Assembly: GCA_050179115.1 (NCBI GenBank)
Contig: JBFXFL010000048.1
Coordinates: 1-18,161 of the forward strand
Source: JAGPUQ01 sp050179115
Lineage (GTDB): Bacteria; Pseudomonadota; Gammaproteobacteria; Pseudomonadales; Porticoccaceae
Direction of reading: 5' to 3'
Length of the DNA: 18,161 nucleotides
The translations under genes and the position numbers were made by a program. The notes below the pieces were generated by a model. That model searched no databases. It was not told the DNA's origin and saw only the letters and a list, made by a program, of their open reading frames with translations. This document shows, one piece after another, positions 7,953 through 15,042 of the stretch (within the stretch, counting starts at the first letter, position 1; every line of letters starts with the position of its first letter).

Positions 7953-8257
7953 GAAAAGTCTCCGATGGCGTCCACCGGCAGCGTCCACCACACCAGGTCG
8001 CGGCTGTGGATGCGCTCGCGCAGCGCGGCGAGCAGCGGCTCGATGCTGACCGCCGGGGCCACCAGCCAGAGCGCGCGCCGGCCCACCTGGCCGCGCACCC
8101 GCTCGCGGCTGCTGGCATGGGCGAAGTCGCGGCCGTGCCCGGCGCCGTGCAGCAGGGTATAGGGCTGGTCGGGGGCGAAGTCGCCGAGCGCATCCAGTAC
8201 CGCGGTTTCCAGTGCGTCGGGAAACACCAGGGTCAGTTGCTGCAGATCGGGATTCAC
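7949..8257 (-). CDS. DUF3240-like small protein inside the efflux operon
   Basis: This is a 102-residue soluble protein (VNPDLQQLTLVFPDALE... to ...VWWTLPVDAIGDFS) resembling DUF3240, small PII-like proteins often found between czcA and czcC in metal-efflux operons. Family knowledge suggests a regulatory or metal-sensing role, not proven. The start is GTG: it overlaps the RND pump's stop (GTGA at 8254-8257) and has a perfect GGAGG 7 nt upstream (complement of 8265-8269). The frame is open far upstream inside the pump gene, so the longer frame must be ignored. It has His residues (HGAGHGRDFAHAS, 37-49) that could bind metal. Its stop overlaps the ATG of the channel gene. Confidence 0.82.
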   Translation of the reverse strand: MNPDLQQLTLVFPDALETAVLDALGDFAPDQPYTLLHGAGHGRDFAHASSRERVRGQVGRRALWLVAPAVSIEPLLAALRERIHSRDLVWWTLPVDAIGDFS

Positions 8258-11200
8258 GGGCGCGCCTCCGCGGCGCTGAAACGCCGGTACAGGATGGGGA
8301 GCAGCAGCAGGGTCAGGGCGGTCGAGGTGATGAGCCCGCCCAGCACCACGATCGCCAGCGGGCGCTGGATCTCCGAGCCGGGCCCGGTCTGCAGCAGCAG
8401 CGGTACCAGGCCCAGGGCGGCGATGCCGGCGGTCATCAGCACCGGGCGCAGGCGCCGCCGGGCGCCGTCGTAGACCACCTGCTCGATCGGCAGGCCGGCG
8501 GCGCGCAGCTGGTTGAAGTGCGTCAGCAGCACCAGGCCGTTGAGCACGGCGATGCCGAGCAGGGCGATGAAGCCCACCGAGGCCGGCACCGACAGGTACT
8601 CGCCGGACGCCCACAGGGCGATCGCCCCGCCGATCAGCGCGAACGGGATGTTGGCGAGGATCAGCAGCGCCTGGCGCACCGAGCCCAAGGTGGCGAACAG
8701 CACGAAGAAGATCAGCCCCAGCGCCACCGGCACCACCAGGCCCAGGCGCGCGGCGGCGCGCTGCTGATTCTCGAACTGGCCGCCCCACACCAGCCGGTAA
8801 CCGGGCGGCAGCGGCACTGCTTCGGCGACGCGGGCCCGGGCGTCGTCCACATAGCCCACCAGGTCGCGGCCGGCGACGTTGGCCTGCACCACGGCGAAGC
8901 GCTCGCCGTCCTCGCGGTCCACCTTGATCGGGCCCGCTACCCGCTCGATGCGGGCCAGATCGGCCAGGCGCGCGCTGCCGCCGTCGGGCAGGGCGATGCG
9001 TGTCTCGGCCAGGGCGTCGGCGTCGCGGCGCAGGCGCGGCTCGCCGCGCACCATCAGCGGGATGCGCTTGTTGCCTTCCAGCACCGTGCCGGCGCGCAGG
9101 CCGTCCACCTGGGCGCGCAGCTCGCGCTGCAGGGCCTGGGCATCGAGGCCGGCGCGGCCGACGGCCAGGCGGTCGAGCCGCAGTTCCAGGTACTGCACGC
9201 CGTCGTTGTGCACGGTGAACACCTCGCTGGCGCCGGGAGTCTCCTGCAACACGGCGGCGATGCGCCCGGCCAGCCGGTCGAGCTCGGCCAGGTCCGGGCC
9301 GAAGATTTTCACCGCCAGATCGCCGCGCGCGCCGGTGAGCATCTCCGAGATGCGCATCTCGATCGGCTGGGTGAAGGTGAACTCGATGCCCGGAAAGCGC
9401 GCCAGCACCTCGCGCAGGCGCGCCGCCAGCCAGTCCTTGTCCGGCACTCGCCATTGCTCCTTGGGCGCCAGCACCAGAAAGCTGTCGGTGTCGTTCAGGC
9501 TCATCGGATCCAGACCGAGGTCGTCCGAACCCAGGCGCGCGACGATGCTCTGCACCTCCGGCACCTCGGCCAGCAGCGCCCGCTGCACGGCCTGATCGAG
9601 TGCCAGGCTGGCGTCGACGTCGATCGACGGCAGCTTGGCCAGCTGCACCAGGATGGCGCCCTCGTCCAGGGTCGGCATGAAGCTCTTGCCGGTGCGCAGG
9701 TAGGCGCCGCTGGCCAGCAGCAGGCCGACCACGGCCACCGCGATCACCGGCAGCGGCCGGCGCAGGCAGGCGCCCAGCAACCGGGCATAGGCCGGCGCCA
9801 GCAGGCGCATCAGCCAGGGCTCGCGGTGCGGCCCGGCGCGCAGCACCAGGGAGGCCAGCACCGGAATGAAGGTGAGTCCGACCAGCAGCGAGGCGCCGAG
9901 CGCGAACACGATGCTGAGCGCCACCGGCGCGAACAGCTTGCCTTCGAGCCCTTCCAGCGTCAGCAGCGGCAGGAACACCAGCGCGATGATGAAAACGCCG
10001 GTGGCCACCGGCTGCGCCACCTCCGCCACGGCGCGGTAGATCACGTGCAAGCGCGGCAGGCGCCGGGCCTCGTCGCCGGCCAGGCGCTCGATGGTGTTCT
10101 CGACCACCACCACCGCGGCGTCGACCAGGATGCCGATGGCGATGGCCAGCCCGCCCAGGCTCATCAGGTTGGCGCTCATGCCGGTCAGGCGCATCAACAG
10201 GAAGGTGCCGAGCGCCGCCAGCGGCAGCGTCATCGCCACCACCAGTGCCGCGCGCAGCTCGCCCAGGAACAGCAGCAGCAGCACCACCACCAGCACCGCC
10301 GCCTCGATCAGCGCGCGGCTGACGGTGCCCACGGCGCGGGCGATCAGGTCGCTGCGGTCGTAGAACACGTTCAGGCTCACCCCGGGCGGCAGTGCCGGTT
10401 GCAGCTCGGCGAGCTTGGCGCGCACGCCGGCCACCACCGCGCCGGCGTTGGCGCCGCGCAGCCCGACCACGATCGCCTCCACCGCCTCGCCGCGGCCGTC
10501 CTTGCTCACCGCGCCGAGCGGCGCCAGTTCGCCAAAGCGCACCTGAGCCAGGTCGGCCACGCGCAGCACCCGGCCGTCGCGCCGCGCCACCACCACGCTG
10601 GCCACATCGTCCAGGCCCTCGTAGGCGCCGGTGGCGCGCACCACCAGCGCCTCTTCGCCGTCGTGCAGGCGGCCGGCGCCGTCGTTCTGGTTGTTGACCT
10701 CGAGGGCGGCGGCCAGCTCGGCCAGTGTCACCCCGGCGGCGGCCAGCGCGGCGCGGTCCGGCACCACCTCGTAGGTGCGCACCCGGCCGCCGAGGGCGTT
10801 GACGTCGGCCACGCCAGGCACGGTGCGCAGCGCCGGACGGATGGTCCAGTCCAGCAGATCGCGCTTGTCGGTCAGGCTCAGATCACCCTCGATGGTGAAC
10901 ATGAACAGGTCCGACAGCGGTGTGGCGATCGGTGCCAGCCCGCCTTCGACGCCCGCCGGCAGGGCGTCGCGCACCCCGGCATAGCGCTCGGCCACCTGCT
11001 GGCGCGCCCAGTAGATGTCGGTGCCGTCCTCGAACACCAGGGTCAGGTCGGCGATGGCGTACTTGGCCAGGGCCCGCAGCTGCACCTGCCGCGGCAGGCC
11101 GAGCAGTTCCATCTCCAGCGGCACCAGGATGCGCTGCTCGACCTCCTGAGGGGTCATGCCGGGGGCCTTGAGGATCAGCTTGACCTGGGTCGGCGAGATA

Positions 11201-11322
11201 TCCGGAAAGGCGTCGATCGGCAGCTGCCGCCAGGCGGCGATGCCGGCGCCCACGCCGAGCGCGGTGACCAGCAGCACCACCAGGCGCTGGGCGAGGGCGA
11301 ATTCCACCAGGCGCGACAGCAT
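8254..11322 (-). CDS. czcA: Heavy-metal RND efflux pump (CzcA/CusA family)
   Basis: This 1022-residue inner-membrane proton antiporter drives metal export across the envelope. It is full length for the HME-RND family. Visible marks are the N-terminal TM with QLPIDAFPDISPTQV (33-47), PGMTPQEVEQRI, the TM4 signature AIGILVDAAVVVVEN (395-409) with the proton-relay Asp401, GKSFMPTLDEGAILV, DPMSLNDTDSFLVL, FTQPIEMRISEML and the late TM block near GNLGIAVLNGLVLL-type residues. At the positions of CusA's copper-binding methionines I see Asn/Thr and Gln (SLNDTD, FTQPIE) instead, which argues for a divalent metal (Zn/Co/Ni/Cd) over Cu(I)/Ag(I). The ATG is one base after the membrane-fusion gene's stop, with AGGAG 7 nt upstream. 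A long antisense frame covers it but is a shadow. Confidence 0.96.
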   Translation of the reverse strand: MLSRLVEFALAQRLVVLLVTALGVGAGIAAWRQLPIDAFPDISPTQVKLILKAPGMTPQEVEQRILVPLEMELLGLPRQVQLRALAKYAIADLTLVFEDGTDIYWARQQVAERYAGVRDALPAGVEGGLAPIATPLSDLFMFTIEGDLSLTDKRDLLDWTIRPALRTVPGVADVNALGGRVRTYEVVPDRAALAAAGVTLAELAAALEVNNQNDGAGRLHDGEEALVVRATGAYEGLDDVASVVVARRDGRVLRVADLAQVRFGELAPLGAVSKDGRGEAVEAIVVGLRGANAGAVVAGVRAKLAELQPALPPGVSLNVFYDRSDLIARAVGTVSRALIEAAVLVVVLLLLFLGELRAALVVAMTLPLAALGTFLLMRLTGMSANLMSLGGLAIAIGILVDAAVVVVENTIERLAGDEARRLPRLHVIYRAVAEVAQPVATGVFIIALVFLPLLTLEGLEGKLFAPVALSIVFALGASLLVGLTFIPVLASLVLRAGPHREPWLMRLLAPAYARLLGACLRRPLPVIAVAVVGLLLASGAYLRTGKSFMPTLDEGAILVQLAKLPSIDVDASLALDQAVQRALLAEVPEVQSIVARLGSDDLGLDPMSLNDTDSFLVLAPKEQWRVPDKDWLAARLREVLARFPGIEFTFTQPIEMRISEMLTGARGDLAVKIFGPDLAELDRLAGRIAAVLQETPGASEVFTVHNDGVQYLELRLDRLAVGRAGLDAQALQRELRAQVDGLRAGTVLEGNKRIPLMVRGEPRLRRDADALAETRIALPDGGSARLADLARIERVAGPIKVDREDGERFAVVQANVAGRDLVGYVDDARARVAEAVPLPPGYRLVWGGQFENQQRAAARLGLVVPVALGLIFFVLFATLGSVRQALLILANIPFALIGGAIALWASGEYLSVPASVGFIALLGIAVLNGLVLLTHFNQLRAAGLPIEQVVYDGARRRLRPVLMTAGIAALGLVPLLLQTGPGSEIQRPLAIVVLGGLITSTALTLLLLPILYRRFSAAEARP

Positions 11323-11323
11323 C

Positions 11324-12367
11324 TCAGGGCTCCTGCCGGGCCAGCACCTTCAGCGCCGCCACGCCGCGCGCCACCACCCTGGCGTCGGCCGGCAGCCCCA
11401 GTACCACGGCGTACTCGCCGTCGCGGCCGAGGACCTCCACTGGCTGCGGCCGAAAGCCGCCGTCCACCGCCAGGAACACCAGGGTCTGGTCACCGTCGCG
11501 GCTGAGCGCGGCGGCCGGCACCCGCCGGGCGGCCACTGGCGGGGTGTCGAGAATCTCGATCTCCAGGGTCTGGCCGGCGGCCAGTCCCGCCGCCGGCAAC
11601 TCGGCGCGCAGCAGCGCGGCGCGGCTGGCCGGATCGAGCACGGTGCCCACGGCGATCACCCGGCCGGCGGGCTCGCCGCCGGGCAGGCGCACCGCCTGCC
11701 CGGCGCGAACACGCCCGACCAGGGTCGGCGGCAGCTGGGCCTCGGCCCACAGGCGATCGCCGCTGAGCAGCAGCGCGGCGCTGTGGCCAGCGGCGACCGG
11801 CTCACCCAGGCGCAACTCACCCTCGTGCACCACCCCGGCAGCCGGCGCCAGCAGCCGGTAGACGGCCGGCTGGCCGTCTACCGCGGCGGTGGCGGCGAGC
11901 AGGTCACGGCCGGCGCCGAACTCGGCCTGCGCGGCCGCCAGCGCCGCCTGACTCTGCTGTGCCTGGCGTGCGGGGACAATGCCCTCGCGCAGCAGTGCGG
12001 TATCGCGTGCCGCCTGCTGGCGGGCCTGTTTCAGTCGCGCCTGCCGGTCGCGCTGGGTGGCGTGGGCGGCCAGATACTCGGCGCTGTGCAGTTCCACCAG
12101 CGCCTGTCCGGCCGCCACCGCCTCGCCCTCCTGCGCCAGCCGGCGCGTCACCACGCCGCCGAAGGGCACCACCACCGCCCGGGCGCCGCTGCCCGGCAGC
12201 ACCAGCGTGGCCGGCAGGCGCGCGGCCATCAGCACCGTCGCCGGCGCGGCCGGCTGGGTTTCGACGCCGAGTGCGGCGGCCTGCTCGGGGCTGACGGCGA
12301 TGTCTGCGGCCAGCAGCGGGCGAATGAGGCCGAACAGGACGGCCAGGGCGAGGGCGAGAGGGCGCAT
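11324..12367 (-). CDS. czcB: Membrane-fusion protein of the RND efflux system (CzcB/CusB family)
   Basis: This 347-residue periplasmic adaptor links the RND pump to the outer-membrane channel. A signal peptide (1-21, ...LIRPLLAADIAVS) is followed by a lipoyl half-motif (PFGGVVTRRLAQEGEAVAAGQALVEL, about 67-93), a short alpha-hairpin rich in Gln/Ala/Arg (about 100-160), the second lipoyl half (YRLLAPAAGVVHEGELRLGEPV) and beta-barrel/membrane-proximal parts (VPAAALSRDGDQTLVFLAVDGGF). It lacks the N-terminal His-rich domain of classical CzcB. It is the first gene of the efflux operon. GGAA lies a few bases before the ATG, and the upstream 130 bp holds a 41-bp palindrome that may control it. Confidence 0.93.
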   Translation of the reverse strand: MRPLALALAVLFGLIRPLLAADIAVSPEQAAALGVETQPAAPATVLMAARLPATLVLPGSGARAVVVPFGGVVTRRLAQEGEAVAAGQALVELHSAEYLAAHATQRDRQARLKQARQQAARDTALLREGIVPARQAQQSQAALAAAQAEFGAGRDLLAATAAVDGQPAVYRLLAPAAGVVHEGELRLGEPVAAGHSAALLLSGDRLWAEAQLPPTLVGRVRAGQAVRLPGGEPAGRVIAVGTVLDPASRAALLRAELPAAGLAAGQTLEIEILDTPPVAARRVPAAALSRDGDQTLVFLAVDGGFRPQPVEVLGRDGEYAVVLGLPADARVVARGVAALKVLARQEP

Positions 12368-12421
12368 CGCAGCTTCCGGTGACGGGACTGGCGCGCAGTG
12401 TCGGACCCCAGACTTTGGAAA

Positions 12422-12462
12422 CGCTTAAGGAAACGCTGAAGTATTCAGCGTTTCCTTAAGCG
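12422..12462. promoter_or_regulatory. 41-bp near-perfect palindrome between sensor kinase and efflux operon
   Basis: The left arm CGCTTAAGGAAACGCTGAA (12422-12440) and right arm TTCAGCGTTTCCTTAAGCG (12444-12462) are exact reverse complements, 19 bp each, around GTA. It lies 35 bp past the kinase stop and 54 bp before the czcB-like ATG. Read on the minus strand the right-hand end runs into GCGTTTCC, giving GCGTTTCC-TTAA-GCGTTTCC, a direct repeat of 12-bp period. It could be a terminator of the regulator genes (only TTT follows), an operator for the neighbouring response regulator, or both. It is far AT-richer than its surroundings. Confidence 0.9.
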
Positions 12463-12497
12463 CAGGGGCGCGATTCCTCGAAAACAGGCGGTGGCTT

Positions 12498-13875
12498 TCA
12501 GCCCTGCGCCGGATCGGCCGGGACAGGCACAAAGCCGCCGAGCGACACCCGCAGGCGGCCGCCATCGAGCGTGAAGGACAGTTGCAGTCCGAGCGCGGCG
12601 GCCAACGCCCGGGCGAGCGCGAGGCCGAGGCCGGCGTGGGCCTCGTTGCCACCCTCGTGGCGGTGAAAGAAGCGTTCCGCGAGGCGGCCCAGATCGGCCG
12701 GTTCGAGCAGCGGCGCGGCGTTTTCCAGCCACAGCGCGGGGGGATCACAGGCGCACTGCACCCGCAGGCAGTCGCCGGGCGGGGCGTGCTGCACGGCGTT
12801 GTCGAACAGGATGGCGAGCAGGCGCTCGAGCAGAGCCGCATCGGCCAGCACCCAGCAGGGCTCGACCCGAAGTTGCCAGTCGAGGCCGCGCTCGGTGGCC
12901 GGCACCCGGCAGCGCGCGGCCTGTGCCGCCAGCAGCGCGGCCAGATCGAGCGGCTCCGGCTGCGGTTGCTCGCTGCCTGCCTCGACGCGGGCGAGATACA
13001 GCAGGCCGTCGACGATTTTGCTCATCTCGGCCAGCGCGGCGTCGAGCTGGGCGAGATTTGCGCCCGCAGTATCCGGCTCGCGCCGGGCCAGTTCGGCCAG
13101 CAGCCGCGCCTCGGCCAGCGGCGTGCGCAGCTCATGGGCGAGATCCCGCGAGAAGCGCCGCTCGCGTTCGAGCGCGGCCAGCAGGCGCTCGAGCGTGGCC
13201 GCCAGCTTGCCGGCGACGGGCGCCAGCTCGCTCGGCAGGTCGTCGCCGGGCGGCGGCCGGCCGCCGCCGTCGAGCGACAGTTCCGCCACCGCGCGGCCGA
13301 AGGCATCGAGCGGGGCGAATGCGCGGCGGATCGACCAGGCGGTGAGCACCAGCACCAGCAGCAGGGTGCCGCCGGTGCCGGTGAACAGGATGCGGTGCAG
13401 ACGCCGCTCGAGCGCATCCAGCGCCTCGCGCTCTTCGGCGACCACGACCAGCAGCGCGCCGCGCGGGTCATCGGGCGGCAGCGGCACCACCCGGGCCAGG
13501 GCGCGGCCGCGGTGGCCGTCCGGCAGCCGAAGGTCGTAATAGGTACCGTCCCTGCTCGGTTGCGCCGGGCGCGCCAGATCGCGCCCATGGCTGGAGGCCG
13601 AGCGCGCCAGCACGGCACCGTGGCCGTCCCAGACCTGATAGAAATCGGTATGCCTCTGGCCGCGGAATTGCGGCAGCAGGGCCTCGATGGGCGGCCGCGG
13701 GTCAGCGCCGGGGGCGCCCAGATAGGCGGTCAGCGCCTGAGCCCGGGCCGCCAGGCCGACGTCGAAGCGCCGGTACAGCTCGGCGTCGACCAGATAGTCG
13801 ATGACCGCGAACAGACCGCCCATGGCCAGTGCCACAGTCAGGCCCAGGCGCAGCCCCAGGGTGCTGCGCAGCGAA
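12498..13875 (-). CDS. Two-component sensor histidine kinase, metal-responsive (5' end in assembly gap)
   Basis: The open frame continues into the N gap, with LRSTLGLRLGLTV before the first available Met, so the true start is lost; residue numbers here count from the ATG at 13835. The protein has a first TM near the visible start, a periplasmic sensor part (about 20-145), TM2 (LLLVLVLTAWSI, 158-169), a HAMP linker, HisKA with the phospho-acceptor His234 in DLAHELRTPL, an N-box with Asn346 (FDNAVQHA) and a G2-like box GLGLALARA (402-410). The usual DxGxG G1 box is replaced by LENAAPLLEPADL, which may be natural for this subgroup. It lies between the response-regulator start and the efflux operon on the same strand, the layout of czcRS/cusRS-type systems. 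It probably senses periplasmic metal. Confidence 0.93.
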
Positions 13876-13975
13876 NNNNNNNNNNNNNNNNNNNNNNNNN
13901 NNNNNNNNNNNNNNNNNNNNNNNNNNNNNNNNNNNNNNNNNNNNNNNNNNNNNNNNNNNNNNNNNNNNNNNNNNN
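13876..13975. other. Assembly gap of 100 N
   Basis: Exactly 100 N. It must hold nearly all of a ~220-residue response regulator and the start of the kinase, so the real distance is probably about 650 bp. Confidence 0.98.
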
Positions 13976-14013
13976 CGCAGGCGCTGGGAATCTTCCACCA
14001 GCAGCAGGCGCAT
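13976..14013 (-). CDS. OmpR/CzcR-type response regulator, first 12 codons only
   Basis: The minus strand reads MRLLLVEDSQRL from the ATG at 14011-14013 and enters the N gap. The LLLVEDS run is the first beta-strand and acidic pocket of a receiver domain. The gene sits directly before a sensor kinase on the same strand, so it is very likely the partner regulator that controls the efflux operon. The DNA-binding domain and phospho-acceptor Asp are not visible. No strong ribosome binding site is seen. The ATG follows a short upstream frame (14017-14073) by 3 bp, so translation may be coupled. Confidence 0.85.
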
Positions 14014-14016
14014 GGC

Positions 14017-14073
14017 TCAGCCGGCCGCCGCTGCGCCCGGCGTGGGCGGTTGACGAGTGGTCATGGCACTCAT
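14017..14073 (-). CDS. Possible 18-codon leader ORF before the response regulator
   Basis: This is a short frame MSAMTTRQPPTPGAAAAG whose TGA lies 3 bp before the regulator's ATG. Without a strong ribosome binding site for the regulator, it could couple translation. It may equally be chance. Confidence 0.2.
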   Translation of the reverse strand: MSAMTTRQPPTPGAAAAG

Positions 14074-14100
14074 TATGGCGCCCGGCGCAAAGGTACAGAA

Positions 14101-14130
14101 AGTATAACCCCCCCCTTTTTTCACTGAAAA
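14101..14130 (-). promoter_or_regulatory. Candidate promoter of the regulator operon with homopolymer spacer
   Basis: On the minus strand TATACT (complement of 14101-14106) is a good -10 box. TTTTCA (complement of 14125-14130) lies 18 bp upstream as a partial -35. The spacer is almost all A6G8. Length change of either run would change promoter spacing. It lies about 90 bp before the regulator ATG. Confidence 0.45.
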
Positions 14131-14267
14131 ACTACCTTGACCATCCCAAGCAACCCGGCCATTTCGCGGTCGGTCGCAGTCAATCTCAGCCGATGCATGG
14201 CCTAAGCGGCCAAATCGACCGGATTTCGGCTCTCGGGTAACCGAAACGCATCCTGGGATTCACCTTT

Positions 14268-14487
14268 TTCCTTCAGGTGATTCAGCGTATCGCCGACCTG
14301 CTGCGTACGTACCATTTCTGGTCCAGTGAGGATCTGGAACGACCCTGCACCGCTACGTCACGCTCTACAATCATCACGTGCCCCAGCAGGTACTGAACGC
14401 CCAAACGCCCGTGCAGACACTTCAGGATTGGTACGCTTCAAAGCCCGAGTTGTTGCTTCGAAAACCGAGTAATCGGCCGGGACGTGA
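14268..14487 (+). pseudogene. IS481/IS3-type transposase remnant, C-terminal end
   Basis: The plus strand reads QRIADLLRTYHFWSSEDLER, then after a one-base deletion TLHRYVTLYNHHVPQQVL, AQTPVQTLQDWYASKPEL and LLRKPSNRPGRDT. This is the standard C-terminal end of an IS481/IS3-group integrase-core transposase (RIADxLxTHxF, EDLExTLxRYVxLYNHxxPQxAL, TPxQAxxxW, ending RPGxDT/S). The catalytic DDE core and the N-terminus are absent, and the expected stop after GRDT is replaced by read-through into receptor-derived sequence. The upstream 14122-14267 stretch has no recognisable coding content. No inverted repeats were identified. It is a dead fragment. Confidence 0.85.
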
Positions 14488-14489
14488 CA

Positions 14490-14614
14490 CCTACCCACCA
14501 GCGGCGGCTATCATCGGCCAGGGATCCACCACGGGCATCAACAGCGTGCCCTGGGGAATTGCAGTCCCGGGCATGGGCCGCTCGCTCTACGCCGGTGTCA
14601 CCTACAGCTTTTGA
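14490..14614 (+). pseudogene. Orphan C-terminal fragment of a second OprC-like TonB receptor
   Basis: The fragment ends GINSVPWGIAVPGMGRSLYAG-VTYSF-stop, against ...SLYAG-ISYAF-stop in the intact receptor at 3818. At DNA level the match runs from CCTACCCACC at 14490 to just past the stop, with about 14 mismatches and one single-base insertion over ~127 bp by hand count (about 88%). The insertion, near 14510, shifts the frame. It is on the opposite strand to the intact gene, about 10.5 kb away. It reads in frame with the IS481-type remnant, giving a 78-codon fused frame from 14378. It is the end of a paralogous receptor lost by insertion and deletion, not a functional gene. Confidence 0.9.
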
Positions 14615-14641
14615 AGCTGCCGCCGGTTCACGGTGGCCTGA

Positions 14642-14929
14642 CAGGGCCCGGCCAGCACCTGGCACCACGGCGTCGTGTATCGAGCGTTCGATCTGATCGG
14701 CCGCCCCGGCGGGCGCCCGGTGCACTTCCTGCGGCGCTGGCCCCCTACCGCGCATCCGCTCGGCGGCGGACGGGTGAACGACGCTCCGCTGCAGGGCGCT
14801 GTCGACCGGCGCGGACAGCTCCATGGCGTGCCGGAGCTGTAGGCGGCCGACGCTGCGCCGCCGGCGGGATCCTCAGCGAGGACTGAGCCTGCATCCGTCT
14901 GGCCAGGCGCCGGGTTCACCCCGAGCTGA
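14642..14929 (+). pseudogene. Probable decayed C-terminus of a GMC-family oxidoreductase
   Basis: In the receptor-tail frame, after its stop, the plus strand reads RRWPPTAHPLGGGRVNDAP, QGAVDRRGQLHGVPEL, a TAG stop (14840-14842), then AADAAPPAG. The order HPLGG - VDxxGxxxGxPxLYVADA - P matches the FAD/active-site C-terminal motif of glucose-methanol-choline oxidoreductases (and cholesterol oxidase-like enzymes), with the Tyr of LYVAD changed to stop. The conserved final N-P segment is not clear. It has no start codon of its own. The family call comes from motif memory and the fragment is short. Confidence 0.5.
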
Positions 14930-14940
14930 TGCAGCGCGCG

Positions 14941-14970
14941 GCCTGAATCCGCTGCGCCTGAAATCCGTGC
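14941..14970 (+). repeat. Imperfect tandem 15-mer upstream of the EF-hand gene
   Basis: GCCTGAATCCGCTGC is followed directly by GCCTGAAATCCGTGC. They lie 73-102 bp before the ATG at 15043 and overlap the hairpin. They could be operator half-sites or -35-like elements for an ECF sigma factor, but I see no matching -10 at normal spacing. Confidence 0.4.
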
Positions 14971-14981
14971 GCAGGGTTTTT
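14952..14981 (+). terminator. Hairpin plus T5, possible terminator before the EF-hand gene
   Basis: CTGCGC (14952-14957) pairs with GCGCAG (14969-14974) around an 11-base loop, followed by GG and TTTTT (14977-14981). It would insulate the downstream operon from read-through or act as an attenuator. The stem is short. Confidence 0.35.
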
Positions 14982-15042
14982 CCGGCCGCCGTGTACAAGA
15001 ACTGCAAGGGCTGCGCCGCAGCCCGCAACACGGAGCTTGAAC

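Noticed and set aside
8212..11505. 1097-codon plus-strand ORF
   Set aside because: Antisense to the RND pump; Gln/His/Arg-rich composition typical of the reverse strand of a GC3-rich gene, no domains.
13702..14013. Response-regulator ORF continuing through the gap to 13702
   Set aside because: It exists only because the N run is treated as 100 real bases; after the gap it is an out-of-frame reading of the kinase N-terminus.
12582..14240. 552-codon plus-strand ORF over the sensor kinase
   Set aside because: Antisense shadow of the kinase that also reads through the N gap.
14991..14996. GTGTAC as a -10 element for an ECF promoter with the TGAAATCC upstream
   Set aside because: Spacing is about 24 bp, too long for the usual 16-17 bp of ECF promoters.
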